Assembly (NCBI GenBank): GCA_945888515.1 | Contig: CAMDAD010000002.1 | Coordinates: 62,001-126,000, forward strand | Length of the DNA: 64,000 nt | Source: Akkermansia muciniphila | GTDB lineage: Bacteria > Verrucomicrobiota > Verrucomicrobiia > Verrucomicrobiales > Akkermansiaceae | Direction of reading: 5' to 3' | In this document: positions 29,236-45,710 of the stretch, piece by piece | Layout: the number at the start of each line of letters is the position of its first letter | Position numbering within the stretch: the stretch's first letter is position 1 | Notes under the pieces: generated by a model | Seen by the model: only the letters and a program-made list of their open reading frames with translations | The model's database searches: none | What the model was told of the DNA's origin: nothing | Translations under genes and position numbers: made by a program

Positions 29236-30537
29236 TCAACGCCGTGGAGGATTGCTGATTTGTAGCTGCACCTCTGGTGGCAGACCGCTGTTTTGAAGCC
29301 AGGTCTTGGCTTCGGTGGGATTTTGACGGAAATAGATTTGTCCCGCCTGAGTGATCGAGCGTTGACGCAATTTCGGATCTGAAATGCTGCCCGCCCACTG
29401 AACCGCCATTTGTGGGTTCTGCCAGGCATAGCCGCTAGCAAAGCCGCTGATGGAGGTATCGCGCTGGGGTGAGTTCGGCATGGACGAGAGATACTTCGTG
29501 GCTGCGGCGGGATCGCGGTCTTCCCAATCGTTGAAGGCGGTCTGCAAACCAGCGTTTTGTCCGCGCCCTGCCGGCAAGGACTCCAGCCAACTCACTGCGG
29601 CTTGTGGGTTTTGTTGAGTCCATGGTCGCGTCACACGTTCGATCGTCGAGGCCGCGAAATCTTGATCGGCATAGCGCGACACCCACTTCGCTGCTGCTTC
29701 GGGATTGCTGCGGGCGAATTCACCCGCAATACGGTTCATCGCGGTTCCTTTCATCGCACCATCGGGCAATTGATCGGACCAGATCGATGCCGCTTCGGCG
29801 CCATCGGCACGCAGGGTTTCGATAGCTACCATCTCCATCAAACGAGGCGTATCTTTGTAACCTTGGTCTTGCAGGCGCAGTACCACATTGGTCGCCATCG
29901 GGCGGTTCGTATCGGCTAGTCCACCAATAAGACCGCGCGTGAGTTCATCTCGTTTGTCCTCAAGTTCCTTGGGCAAATTTTCCCACATGGCCAGGGCTTC
30001 CTGCGGCTGAGAGGCGGTCCAACCGGACAGGATTTCCGCCAAGGCGCCCTCGCGCTTGTTATTAAGCGGATCCTCGAAGGCGGCCTTTCCTGCAATCGCA
30101 CCCAAGCTGTATTGAAAATCCCGCCATTGCTCTCCATCCGCACCCAGATCGTTCATTTGTTGCCGGATTTGCTCGATATTTTCCGGGGTCATCGATTCGA
30201 GCAATCGTGCGAATGCCAGACGCCGCGTGACATGGCTCGGATCACGCAATGCCAGACGCGCCAAGGATTCCAGGCTCACATTGAGATTGGTACCCAGCCG
30301 CTGGGTGAGCATGTCAGATTTCTCCCGTTCCGCCGTTTTTCCCGTAGGCTTGCTACGCTGGGCCATGGCGAGGGAGTCGCTCGAAGCAGCATCCGCTCTC
30401 GCAGACGAAGTCGATGACAAGGATGCTTGCTCCTGGGAAATTTCCGATGCCGAGCGCTGTTTCGAGCCAATGAGAAAGGACGAGAGTGTAACGATCAGCC
30501 AAACGAGGTGTAAAGGCCATGATGATGGGAGTTTCAT
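29236..30537 (-). CDS. secreted or membrane-anchored helical repeat protein
   Basis: The 433-residue protein starts with a hydrophobic export segment (WPLHLVWLIVTLSSFLIG) and a polar Ser/Ala/Gln stretch. From about residue 170 it consists of roughly 35-residue helical units, each with the pattern N/D-P-x2-A-x2-W and L-P (for instance SNPEAAAKWVSRY, QNPQAAVSWLESLP, RDPAAATKYLSSMP, QNPQMAVQWAGSI, QNPTEAKTWLQNSGLP). This repeat style is common in Verrucomicrobia and has no known function; a protein-binding scaffold like TPR is likely. The last unit runs to the C-terminus. It is divergent from trmD. Confidence 0.78.
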   Translation of the reverse strand: MKLPSSWPLHLVWLIVTLSSFLIGSKQRSASEISQEQASLSSTSSARADAASSDSLAMAQRSKPTGKTAEREKSDMLTQRLGTNLNVSLESLARLALRDPSHVTRRLAFARLLESMTPENIEQIRQQMNDLGADGEQWRDFQYSLGAIAGKAAFEDPLNNKREGALAEILSGWTASQPQEALAMWENLPKELEDKRDELTRGLIGGLADTNRPMATNVVLRLQDQGYKDTPRLMEMVAIETLRADGAEAASIWSDQLPDGAMKGTAMNRIAGEFARSNPEAAAKWVSRYADQDFAASTIERVTRPWTQQNPQAAVSWLESLPAGRGQNAGLQTAFNDWEDRDPAAATKYLSSMPNSPQRDTSISGFASGYAWQNPQMAVQWAGSISDPKLRQRSITQAGQIYFRQNPTEAKTWLQNSGLPPEVQLQISNPPRR

Positions 30538-30688
30538 AAAAGTGGTGGGGAATTGTGATCGTTACGTGACTTAAGTTGCGGAATTCTCATTTGATCTCAT
30601 AGTTTTGTCATTCGAGTTTTCCCCGGATCTTATGAGGTAGGTCGGCATTGCAACTGCTTTTACTTTCAGCTAGCTTTGCACGTCCTGC

Positions 30689-31366
30689 ATGAAAATCGAC
30701 ATCCTCACCTTGTTTCCCGAAATTGCTCTGGCTCCGCTTAGCGAGAGCATCATCAAACGCGCGCAGGCGGCGGGACTGGTGGAAATTCGCGCGCATCAGT
30801 TGCGCGATTGGGCGACTGACAAGCACCACAAGACCGACGACACCCTGTGCGGCGGAGGGCCGGGGATGTTGTTGAAACCCGAGCCGCTTTTTGCGGCAAT
30901 CGAGGCTTTGCGCGGGCTGGATACCCTGGTGGTGCTGATGACGCCGCAGGGGAAAGTCTTCAAACAAGCCATAGCGCGTGATCTGGCGCAGCATTCCCAT
31001 TTGCTATTCGTCTGCGGACATTATGAGGGCGTGGATCACCGTGTGATCGAGCATTGCATCGATTTAGAGCTCTCGATCGGCGATTACGTGCTCACCAATG
31101 GAGCCATTGCCGCCGCCGTGGTCAGCGATGCGATCATACGCTTGATTCCCGGAGCACTGGGTGATGAGCGCTCCAGCGTGGAAGAATCCTTTGCGGACGA
31201 AACACTGCTGGAAGCGCCTGCCTACACCAAGCCTGCCGAATATCGTGGGTGGAAAGTACCGGAGGTGTTGCTCTCCGGAAATCACAAAAACATCGCCGTC
31301 TGGCAGCGCGAACAAGCGCTCGCCCGTACGCAAAAAAACCGTCCGGATTTGCTGAAGCTGGATTAA
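30689..31366 (+). CDS. trmD: tRNA (guanine37-N1)-methyltransferase
   Basis: TrmD methylates G37 next to the anticodon with SAM and prevents frameshifting. The 225-residue protein shows the trefoil-knot SPOUT motifs: MKIDILTLFPEIALAPL at the start, HKTDDTLCGGGPGMLLKPEPL, FVCGHYEGVDHRVIEH, and the knot GDYVLTNGAIAAAVVSDAIIRLIPGALG, where family members usually have S-G-G-E after D-Y-V-L. The C-terminal GNHKNIAVWQREQALARTQKNRPDLL is also present. It is not flanked here by rpsP, rimM or rplS, its usual neighbours. Confidence 0.95.
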   Translation: MKIDILTLFPEIALAPLSESIIKRAQAAGLVEIRAHQLRDWATDKHHKTDDTLCGGGPGMLLKPEPLFAAIEALRGLDTLVVLMTPQGKVFKQAIARDLAQHSHLLFVCGHYEGVDHRVIEHCIDLELSIGDYVLTNGAIAAAVVSDAIIRLIPGALGDERSSVEESFADETLLEAPAYTKPAEYRGWKVPEVLLSGNHKNIAVWQREQALARTQKNRPDLLKLD

Positions 31367-31538
31367 AGGAGGCCCACGAAAGCAGAGAGGGGGAGTGGTC
31401 GAAGCAGCGCGCAATGCCGGTGAATGGTTTTCAGCAATCGGCAAGTTGTGCGAGAGACGTCCGTGAGACACTATTTTTGTCGGATTTTTCCGCGGAGGAG
31501 AGAATTTGAAAAAAAACGGAAAACAAGTGATATTTTTT

Positions 31539-31566
31539 TTGACAGAACGTAAATAACTGTTAATTT
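31539..31566 (+). promoter_or_regulatory. candidate sigma-70 promoter of the tRNA-Thr/tuf cluster
   Basis: A perfect TTGACA at 31539-31544 is followed after 16 bases by TAATTT (31561-31566), a weak -10. It sits about 70 bases upstream of tRNA-Thr in an A/T-rich stretch. A GC-rich 7-bp hairpin (31568-31588) lies at the expected transcript start. Confidence 0.5.
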
Positions 31567-31634
31567 CCCGCCCGCTTTTCCCGGGCGGCTGACAGTTTTC
31601 TGGCACCTCTGGGGATCGGCATGCAGCGTGAGCT

Positions 31635-31709
<75 letters not shown>

Positions 31710-31751
31710 GCGCTGCAGTGCAGTTCAGCAGCCCACATCAACATTATTAAC

Positions 31752-31781
31752 AACAGCCTCAAGCACTAAACAGCCTCAAGC
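31752..31781 (+). repeat. 13-bp direct repeat in the tuf leader
   Basis: AACAGCCTCAAGC occurs twice with a 17-base period (31752-31764 and 31769-31781), immediately upstream of the SD-free tuf start. The leader has no purine-rich ribosome-binding site. Confidence 0.7.
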
Positions 31782-31797
31782 GAAACAAACTACTATT

Positions 31798-32982
31798 ATG
31801 GCCAAAGAAGCATTCCAACGCAACAAGCCCCACGTTAACATCGGTACTATTGGGCACGTCGACCACGGCAAAACCACCCTTACCGCCGCGATCACCAACA
31901 CTCTCGCAGAGAAAGGTTTCGCTCAGGCCAAAGGTTATGCTGACATCGACGCCGCTCCCGAAGAACGTGAGCGTGGTATTACCATCAACACCGCACACGT
32001 GGAGTATGAGACCGAAAACCGTCACTACGCACACGTTGACTGCCCTGGTCACGCTGACTACGTGAAGAACATGATCACGGGTGCTGCCCAGATGGACGGC
32101 GCCATCCTCGTGGTTTCCGCTGCAGACGGCCCTATGCCACAAACTCGTGAGCACATCCTGCTCGCTCGTCAGGTGGGCGTTCCTGCTCTTGTTGTTTTCA
32201 TGAACAAGTGCGACATGGTGGACGACGAAGAACTTCTCGACCTCGTGGAAATGGAAGTGCGCGATCTGCTCTCGACCTACGAATTCCCCGGTGACGACAT
32301 TCCTGTCGTTCGTGGTTCCGCTCTGCGCGCTCTCGAAGGTGACGCCACCTACAAAGAGGCAATCAACAAGCTGATGGCTGCTGTGGACAGCTACATCCCG
32401 CTTCCTGAGCGTCCGATTGACAAAACTTTCCTCATGCCCGTGGAAGACGTGTTCTCGATCGAAGGTCGCGGAACCGTTTGCACCGGCCGTGTCGAGCGTG
32501 GTATCATCAAGAAGATGGAAGAAGTCGAAATCGTTGGTATCCGCGACACGCAGAAAACCACCGTTACCGACATCGAAATGTTCCGCAAACTCCTCGACGA
32601 AGGTCGTGCCGGTGACAACGTCGGACTGCTCGTTCGTGGTCTCAAGAAAAACGACGTGGAGCGTGGCCAGGTGATCGCCAAGCCAGGCACCGTGAAAGGT
32701 CACAAAAACTTCAAAGGTGAGATCTACGTTCTCTCCAAAGAAGAAGGTGGCCGTCACACCCCGTTCTTCTCGAACTATCGTCCTCAGTTCTACTTCCGTA
32801 CCACCGACGTAACCGGCAGCATCAAGCTTCCAGACGGCGTGGAAATGGTGATGCCTGGTGACAACGTTGAGTTGACCATCGAGCTGATCATGCCGATCGC
32901 CCTGGAGAAAACCATGCGTTTCGCGATCCGTGAAGGTGGTCGCACCGTGGGTGCCGGTCGTGTGGCCGACATCTTGGATTGA
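31798..32982 (+). CDS. tuf: translation elongation factor Tu
   Basis: EF-Tu carries aminoacyl-tRNA to the ribosome with GTP. The 394-residue protein is full length, with the P-loop GHVDHGKTT (19-27), switch residues [34 protein letters not shown], and the base-specificity motif NKCD. It is the only tuf in the window. The start is preceded by TACTATT with no Shine-Dalgarno; the same seven bases precede rpoB. It lies between two tRNA genes at the head of the secE-nusG-rpl-rpo cluster. Confidence 0.99.
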   Translation: MAKEAFQRNKPHVNIGTIGHVDHGKTTLTAAITNTLAEKGFAQAKGYADIDAAPEERERGITINTAHVEYETENRHYAHVDCPGHADYVKNMITGAAQMDGAILVVSAADGPMPQTREHILLARQVGVPALVVFMNKCDMVDDEELLDLVEMEVRDLLSTYEFPGDDIPVVRGSALRALEGDATYKEAINKLMAAVDSYIPLPERPIDKTFLMPVEDVFSIEGRGTVCTGRVERGIIKKMEEVEIVGIRDTQKTTVTDIEMFRKLLDEGRAGDNVGLLVRGLKKNDVERGQVIAKPGTVKGHKNFKGEIYVLSKEEGGRHTPFFSNYRPQFYFRTTDVTGSIKLPDGVEMVMPGDNVELTIELIMPIALEKTMRFAIREGGRTVGAGRVADILD

Positions 32983-33036
32983 TCTGAAAAGATCTGCTTT
33001 ACTTAGGCGGCAGTCCCATCTAAGTTGAGCTTGTCA

Positions 33037-33070
33037 GGAGGCACTTGGGAGCGATTTCCCGGGTGCCTCC
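33037..33070 (+). promoter_or_regulatory. strong hairpin between tuf and tRNA-Trp
   Basis: A 14-bp stem (33037-33050 with 33057-33070, two G-T pairs) closes a six-base loop. No T run follows, so it is unlikely to be a plain intrinsic terminator. It could be an RNase processing site, a 3'-end block that protects tuf mRNA, or an attenuator. Confidence 0.6.
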
Positions 33071-33100
33071 GATTCAGCTAAAATCCTAGCAGTGATTCCT

Positions 33101-33176
33101 ACGGCGGTAGTTCAATTGGTAGAGCATCGGTCTCCAAAACCGAGTGTTGGGGGTTCGAGTCCCTCCCGCCGTGCCA
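33101..33176 (+). tRNA. tRNA-Trp (anticodon CCA)
   Basis: Acceptor stem ACGGCGG/CCGCCGT (33101-33107 with 33166-33172), anticodon stem TCGGT/ACCGA and loop CTCCAAA with CCA at 33134-33136; discriminator G at 33173 and encoded CCA at 33174-33176. It lies 40 bases before secE, the common bacterial arrangement. No rpmG is found between them. Confidence 0.97.
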
Positions 33177-33216
33177 CTGCAAAATCTCGTTTTTTTAACG
33201 TTTCCTCCATTTTATC

Positions 33217-33441
33217 GTGAACATTTCCAAATTCATCAGCGAAGTCACCGGCGAACTCAAGAAAGCCAGTTGGCCTTGGGAGTCCGACCCGAAAATCAAG
33301 GGGCTCAAAAAATACAAAGAGCTGGTTGATTCCACCGTGGTAGTGCTCATTGCGATGGTCCTGTTGGCCGGATTCGTCAATTTCTGGGATTTATTTTTGA
33401 CAAAAGCACTTTCTTTCTTGACTACCTTCTTCGGATCGTAA
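33217..33441 (+). CDS. secE: preprotein translocase subunit SecE
   Basis: The 74-residue protein starts at GTG (33217). It has the short form of SecE: an amphipathic N-terminal helix with FISEVTGELKKASWP, then one membrane helix (STVVVLIAMVLLAGFVNFWDLFLTKA). SecE clamps SecY in the protein-export channel. Its position before nusG agrees with the nearly universal order. The segment WESDPKIKGLKKYKEL, containing the basic cytoplasmic hinge, is typical. Confidence 0.93.
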   Translation: MNISKFISEVTGELKKASWPWESDPKIKGLKKYKELVDSTVVVLIAMVLLAGFVNFWDLFLTKALSFLTTFFGS

Positions 33442-33504
33442 CACTTTCCGCCCCGCGACGCAGAAGCGCAGTTTCTCAGTTGTCTGATTTTTTCTACCAT
33501 CTCC

Positions 33505-34074
33505 ATGTCCTCCGCCACAAACAATAAGAACCAATGGTATGTCGTCCACGTCCTTTCCGGCCAAGAGGCCAAGGTGCGTGAGCGCATCATGCGTGAGTCG
33601 AAGGAGCAGGAACTCGGCGATTTTGTCTTTGACGCTCTTGTGCCGATGGAGACAGTTTCCGAGGTGCGCAAGGGCAAAAAAACGGAGTCGCGGCGCAAAT
33701 TTTTCCCTGGTTACATCATCGTCAATATGAACTTGTTCGATGAATCGAACCAGTTGATCGAAAAAACCTGGTATTTTCTTAAAGAGATGGACGGCGTGAT
33801 CGGCTTCGCCGGCACCAAAGATCGTCCCGTCCCCATGCGTGCTCGCGAAGTCGAGGCGCTGCTGGCACAAATGCGCGAACGCCAGGATAGCGTCCGGCCT
33901 TCGATTATTTTTGAAGTTGGCGACACCGTGCGTGTGGCTGATGGTCCTTTTGAAAGCCAAAACGGCATTGTCGAGGAAATTGACCCAGAGCGTGGTAAGC
34001 TCCGCGTGGCAGTCACCATCTTCGGCCGCTCCACTCCGGTGGATTTGGAATTCTGGCAGGTCGAGCGTGCCTGA
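33505..34074 (+). CDS. nusG: transcription termination/antitermination protein NusG
   Basis: The 189-residue protein has the NGN domain at 1-120, with NQWYVVHVLSGQEAKVRERI, KFFPGYIIVNM and FAGTKDRPVPM. A C-terminal KOW domain follows (VGDTVRVADGPFESQNGIVEEIDPERGKLRVAVTIFGRSTPVDLEFWQVER). NusG binds RNA polymerase and links it to the ribosome or to Rho. It is 63 bases after secE and 78 bases before rplK. The leader has no Shine-Dalgarno. Confidence 0.98.
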   Translation: MSSATNNKNQWYVVHVLSGQEAKVRERIMRESKEQELGDFVFDALVPMETVSEVRKGKKTESRRKFFPGYIIVNMNLFDESNQLIEKTWYFLKEMDGVIGFAGTKDRPVPMRAREVEALLAQMRERQDSVRPSIIFEVGDTVRVADGPFESQNGIVEEIDPERGKLRVAVTIFGRSTPVDLEFWQVERA

Positions 34075-34152
34075 TGAAACGCTGCCGGTTCCGTTCCGGT
34101 GCTTCGGCAAATCAACGGTCTTACTCACTCACAATCACACACATCCCAAGTC

Positions 34153-34581
34153 ATGGCTAAAGAAATTACCGGATTCATCAAATTGCAAATTCCCGCAGGC
34201 TCTGCTAACCCATCTCCACCCGTCGGACCAGCACTCGGTCAACGCGGCGTGAACATCATGGCGTTTTGCAAAGAGTTCAACGCAGCGACTCAATCCCAAG
34301 CCGGTGATGTGCTGCCCGTGGTCATCACGGTCTACAAAGACAAATCATTCAGCTTCGTCACCAAGCAGCCACCCGCTGGCAATTTGCTTAAAAAAGCCGC
34401 CGGTATCGCTTCAGGATCGAAGGAGCCGCATAAAATTAAAGTCGCCAAGCTCACCAAGGAGAAATTGATGGAAGTTGTGAATCGCAAGATGCCCGACCTC
34501 AATACCAAGAATCCAGAAGCTGCTGCTCGCATTCTCGCTGGCACTGCCCGTCAGATGGGCATCGAGGTCGAAGGAATGTAA
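34153..34581 (+). CDS. rplK: 50S ribosomal protein L11
   Basis: The ATG at 34153 gives 142 residues, the normal length. Family marks are [35 protein letters not shown] and the C-terminal RNA-binding [29 protein letters not shown]11 binds 23S rRNA at the factor-binding centre and is the target of the PrmA enzyme, whose gene is at 62457. An upstream in-frame start adds 18 non-conserved residues. Confidence 0.98.
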   Translation: MAKEITGFIKLQIPAGSANPSPPVGPALGQRGVNIMAFCKEFNAATQSQAGDVLPVVITVYKDKSFSFVTKQPPAGNLLKKAAGIASGSKEPHKIKVAKLTKEKLMEVVNRKMPDLNTKNPEAAARILAGTARQMGIEVEGM

Positions 34582-34665
34582 TACTCTCGCCGGGGTTTCA
34601 TCGCTCCGGCACCGCAGGAGGGTCTGCTTCCGCAGATCCGCCATCACTGCCAACCAACAGACACC

Positions 34666-35373
34666 ATGTCCAAACAACGTAGCAAAAGATACCAAAAAGC
34701 TGTGGCTTTGATCGACAAATCAAAGCCGTATGGCCTCAGTGCCGCCGTGGAAACCATCAAAAGTTTTCCCGCTCCCAAATTTGATCCCGCCGTCACGGTT
34801 TCGATCCATCTCGGTGTAGATCCCCGCAAGAGTGACCAGATGGTCCGTGGCTCGGTCGCGCTGCCTCATGGCACGGGACGTAATGTCCGCGTGGCAGTTT
34901 TCGCCCAAGGCGATGCCGCCAAAGCCGCTCTCGAAGCGGGCGCCGATCACGTCGGTTACGAAGACCTGATCGCCAAGGTGCAAGGTGGTTTTACCGACTT
35001 CGATGTCGCCATCGCCACTCCTGACGCTATGACCGAAGTGCGTAAAATCGCACGTGTTCTTGGTCCTCGCGGATTGATGCCGAATCCCAAAACCGGCACT
35101 GTTACCGACGATACCGCCAAGGCCATCAAGGAAGTGAAGGCCGGTCGTATCGACTACAAACTCGACAAAAATGGCAACATCGCTGCTTCGGTTGGCAAAC
35201 TTTCGTTCTCTAACGAAGCCATCGCTGAAAACGCCAGTGCTTTTATCGACAGCGTCGTGCGCGCCAAGCCAGCTACTGCCAAAGGAAACTACATGCGCAG
35301 CGTGACCATCGCTGCGACCATGCTTCCTGGTCTCGAGTTGGAATCCTCCGTTTATTCTAAAGTCACTGCGTAA
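34666..35373 (+). CDS. rplA: 50S ribosomal protein L1
   Basis: The 235-residue protein is full length and starts SKQRSKRYQKAVALIDKSK. It carries the L1 core GVDPRKSDQMVRGSVALPHGTGRNVRVAVFA and the RNA-binding loop GPRGLMPNPKTGTV. L1 forms the stalk at the E site and represses the L11-L1 mRNA in many bacteria. The 22-base gap to rplJ suggests one transcript. Confidence 0.98.
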   Translation: MSKQRSKRYQKAVALIDKSKPYGLSAAVETIKSFPAPKFDPAVTVSIHLGVDPRKSDQMVRGSVALPHGTGRNVRVAVFAQGDAAKAALEAGADHVGYEDLIAKVQGGFTDFDVAIATPDAMTEVRKIARVLGPRGLMPNPKTGTVTDDTAKAIKEVKAGRIDYKLDKNGNIAASVGKLSFSNEAIAENASAFIDSVVRAKPATAKGNYMRSVTIAATMLPGLELESSVYSKVTA

Positions 35374-35395
35374 CCCCCAGCCCTAGCAATTTATT

Positions 35396-35875
35396 ATGAA
35401 TCCCGATAAGAAAATCATCATCGACGCATTGCAGGAGCAGGTCAACAACTCTCCTTACGTCATCGTCATCGACTACACTGGCATGACCGTGCCGCAGTTT
35501 TCCGAGCTGCGCAACCGCCTCAGCGCTGCTGGTGCCGAGTGCCACGTCGCTAAGAACACCTACCTACGTCAGGCCATGGCGGAAGCCGGTCTGCCTGACA
35601 TCAGCGATAGCTTGGTGGGTCAGACTGCTTTCATCAGCGGACAAAGTGAAATCTTCGCCGCTGCCAAAGCGATCAGCAATTTCGAGAAAGAGTTCAAGAA
35701 GCCTTCGATGAAAGTCGGAGTGCTCGGTGGGCAAGTTCTCGATGCTGAAAAGCTGAAAGCAATTTCCAGCATCATTTCGCGCGAGTCCGTGCTGTCCCAG
35801 TTGCTCGGCACGATCAACGAGCCCGGCTCACGCATCGCTCGCATCATCAAGAAAAAATTCAACCCCGAAGACTAA
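35396..35875 (+). CDS. rplJ: 50S ribosomal protein L10
   Basis: L10 anchors L7/L12 dimers to the ribosome. The 159-residue protein has the family N-terminal domain (VNNSPYVIVIDYTGMTVPQFSELRNRL, AKNTYLRQAM) and the helix that binds L12 near its end. Only 22 bases separate it from rplA, too little for the long L10 leader found in many bacteria, so any autoregulation must act elsewhere, perhaps in the 147-base gap to rplL. Confidence 0.96.
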   Translation: MNPDKKIIIDALQEQVNNSPYVIVIDYTGMTVPQFSELRNRLSAAGAECHVAKNTYLRQAMAEAGLPDISDSLVGQTAFISGQSEIFAAAKAISNFEKEFKKPSMKVGVLGGQVLDAEKLKAISSIISRESVLSQLLGTINEPGSRIARIIKKKFNPED

Positions 35876-36022
35876 ACACCCTCGGAATCCCTTTGAACTG
35901 ATGGGAGAGGCGCCTCGGCAAGTCTCCTTGAACACGAAAATGGTTCCTCGTCGGGCTGGCGGCTGCCAGTCTGAAATGCCCAGATGCTTCTGGGTGCGAC
36001 GATACCGCACAAACACAATACA

Positions 36023-36394
36023 ATGGCTGACCTAGACAAACTCGTAGAAGAACTCGGCAAGCTTTCCGTTCTGGAAGCTGCTGACCTCGTTAAAAAATTG
36101 GAAGAAGCATGGGGCGTTTCCGCTGCCGCACCGACCGCAGTTGCTGCGGCTGGTCCAGTGGCAGAAGCTGCTGAAGAGAAAACCGAATTCGATGTCGTCA
36201 TCACTGACGGCGGCGCCAACAAGATCGCTGTCATTAAGGCAGTGCGCGAAGTGGCTCCCGGACTCGGTCTCGCCGACGCCAAGAAATTGGTGGAAAGCGC
36301 ACCTGCCAAGGTGCTCGAAGGCGTTGCCAAAGACGCTGCCGATGCCGCCAAGAAAAAGCTCGAAGAAGCTGGCGCAAAAGTCGAACTCAAGTAA
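36023..36394 (+). CDS. rplL: 50S ribosomal protein L7/L12
   Basis: The ATG at 36023 gives 123 residues. It has the N-terminal dimer helix [28 protein letters not shown], an Ala/Pro/Val hinge, and the C-terminal domain with [36 protein letters not shown] and [16 protein letters not shown]7/L12 recruits translation GTPases. A short hairpin CCCAGA-TGCT-TCTGGG (35979-35994) lies just upstream. Confidence 0.98.
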   Translation: MADLDKLVEELGKLSVLEAADLVKKLEEAWGVSAAAPTAVAAAGPVAEAAEEKTEFDVVITDGGANKIAVIKAVREVAPGLGLADAKKLVESAPAKVLEGVAKDAADAAKKKLEEAGAKVELK

Positions 36395-36413
36395 TTCCAA
36401 CCATCGGATTTCT

Positions 36414-36441
36414 CCTCGTGGTCGCTCCGGCGGCCACGGGG
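36414..36441 (+). promoter_or_regulatory. hairpin between rplL and rpoB
   Basis: A 12-bp stem with three G-T pairs (36414-36425 with 36430-36441) and a TCCG loop lies 20 bases after rplL. It is followed by AATTTCCCC, not by a run of T. In E. coli this spacer has an attenuator and an RNase III site that lower rpoBC relative to rplJL; the same job is inferred here. A second stem GCCCGA/TCGGGC (36558-36582) is closer to rpoB. Confidence 0.6.
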
Positions 36442-36615
36442 AATTTCCCCAACCGAAACCGGCGCGAGTTGTCACTCCCCTGACGAATTTTCCCTCTTCT
36501 GCATGCGACCATTCCCGCCGATCTCGATTCGAAACAAAATCTCCTGAACCTGTCCTCGCCCGAACCGTATCCCGGATCGGGCTCAACTTGCTAGCACCAC
36601 CAACTGAATACTATT

Positions 36616-40563
<3,948 letters not shown>

Positions 40564-40601
40564 TCCCTAACCCGAACTGAACTACTAACAATCTATTTTC
40601 T

Positions 40602-44762
<4,161 letters not shown>

Positions 44763-44780
44763 TCCGAATTCTCTCACCAA

Positions 44781-44812
44781 ACGCCCGCCTTCTCACGAGG
44801 GCGGGCGTTTTT
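44781..44812 (+). terminator. intrinsic terminator after rpoC
   Basis: A perfect 8-bp GC stem (CGCCCGCC at 44782-44789 with GGCGGGCG at 44800-44807) is followed by five T residues, 20 bases after the rpoC stop. It ends the core expression cluster. Confidence 0.92.
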
Positions 44813-44914
44813 CGTGTGGTGCTGGTGACTCGCTTGTATGATTTGTCGTGCTTCCTTACAATTTGGACAGGCGCACCTCTCCTGATTTCTTTGCTGGGAA
44901 CTCAAATCGATCGA

Positions 44915-44950
44915 TTGACAAAATCATTGGTGAGACTTAAAGTATCTCAC
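44915..44950 (+). promoter_or_regulatory. promoter and inverted-repeat operator of the toxin-antitoxin pair
   Basis: TTGACA (44915-44920) and TAAAGT (44938-44943) are 17 bases apart, which places the transcript start at or next to the antitoxin ATG at 44951. A perfect 6-bp inverted repeat, GTGAGA (44930-44935) and TCTCAC (44945-44950), spans the -10 up to the start codon, as expected for an operator bound by the antitoxin. Confidence 0.65.
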
Positions 44951-45214
44951 ATGAAAACGGCGACAGTCAGAGAGTTGCGCAATGATTTTCCGCGCATTGA
45001 GGCGTGGGTGCATGAGGGCGAATGCGTGAGCATTAGCAAGCGGGGCAAGGTGATTGCCACGTTGGTGCCTGCTTCCCTGACGGCATCAGCTCAACATGCT
45101 TTGCCGAAAGTGGACATCATGGCTCGATTGCGCAAGAACTGGGGCGAGCGGGTCTTTACGATGGAAGAGGTGCAAGCGATGCGTGAAGATGAACTGGCGG
45201 GTGATGTGGGCTGA
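44951..45214 (+). CDS. Phd/YefM-type antitoxin
   Basis: The ATG at 44951 gives 87 residues. The N-terminal half (MKTATVRELRNDFPRIEAWVHEGECVSISKRGKVIATLVP) is the DNA-binding Phd/YefM fold. The C-terminal tail, rich in charged residues (LRKNWGERVFTMEEVQAMREDELAGD), would wrap around and block the toxin. The stop overlaps the toxin ATG by one base, so the pair is coupled. It should repress its own promoter through the inverted repeat just upstream. Confidence 0.87.
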   Translation: MKTATVRELRNDFPRIEAWVHEGECVSISKRGKVIATLVPASLTASAQHALPKVDIMARLRKNWGERVFTMEEVQAMREDELAGDVG

Positions 45215-45666
45215 TGAGTGCTTTTCCCGACACTTCGTTTCTTTGTGCCTTGTATCGTCTGCAAGCGAACTCCCCGATAGCTGCCAGCTATTTTGCGCAA
45301 ATGCCAGGACCGCTCGAAGTTTCGACCTTGTTGCTTTATGAGTTTCGGCAAGCGGTGCGTTTTCAAGTCAGGCTGCATCGACATGACTCCTCCAAAGGAT
45401 ATACCCAAGCGGAAGGAAACTGCATGCTGGCAGATCTGAAAGCGGACTTGGTGAGCGGTGCTGTGGTCACGGTGCCCGCTCCGTGGCCGGAAATTCATCT
45501 GGCCGCCGAACGACTGAGCGAACGACATACGGATGCTGGCGGGCATCGATCCATGGATATTCTGCACGTGGCGACTGCTCTGGAGTTAGGTGCGAAGGAG
45601 TTTCTGACGTTCGATAAAAATCAGCGCATGCTTGCAGAGGCTGAAGGAATGATGGTGCCTCTCTGA
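45214..45666 (+). CDS. PIN-domain ribonuclease toxin (VapC type)
   Basis: The 150-residue protein carries the PIN acidic set: Asp6 (SAFPDTSFL), Glu43 (LLLYEFRQA), Asp115 (HRSMDILHVATA) and Asp134 (FLTFDKNQ). PIN toxins cut RNA, often tRNA or rRNA, with Mg or Mn. The antitoxin gene is directly upstream and overlaps by one base. All catalytic positions are present, so it should be active when free. The RNA target is not predictable. Confidence 0.88.
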   Translation: MSAFPDTSFLCALYRLQANSPIAASYFAQMPGPLEVSTLLLYEFRQAVRFQVRLHRHDSSKGYTQAEGNCMLADLKADLVSGAVVTVPAPWPEIHLAAERLSERHTDAGGHRSMDILHVATALELGAKEFLTFDKNQRMLAEAEGMMVPL

Positions 45667-45710
45667 AAGTGACTAACGGAATGGTGGCCGAGTGAATTTA
45701 ATGGATCGGG

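Noticed and set aside
35374-35395. L10 autoregulatory leader upstream of rplJ
   Set aside because: The 22-base gap is too short for the structure.
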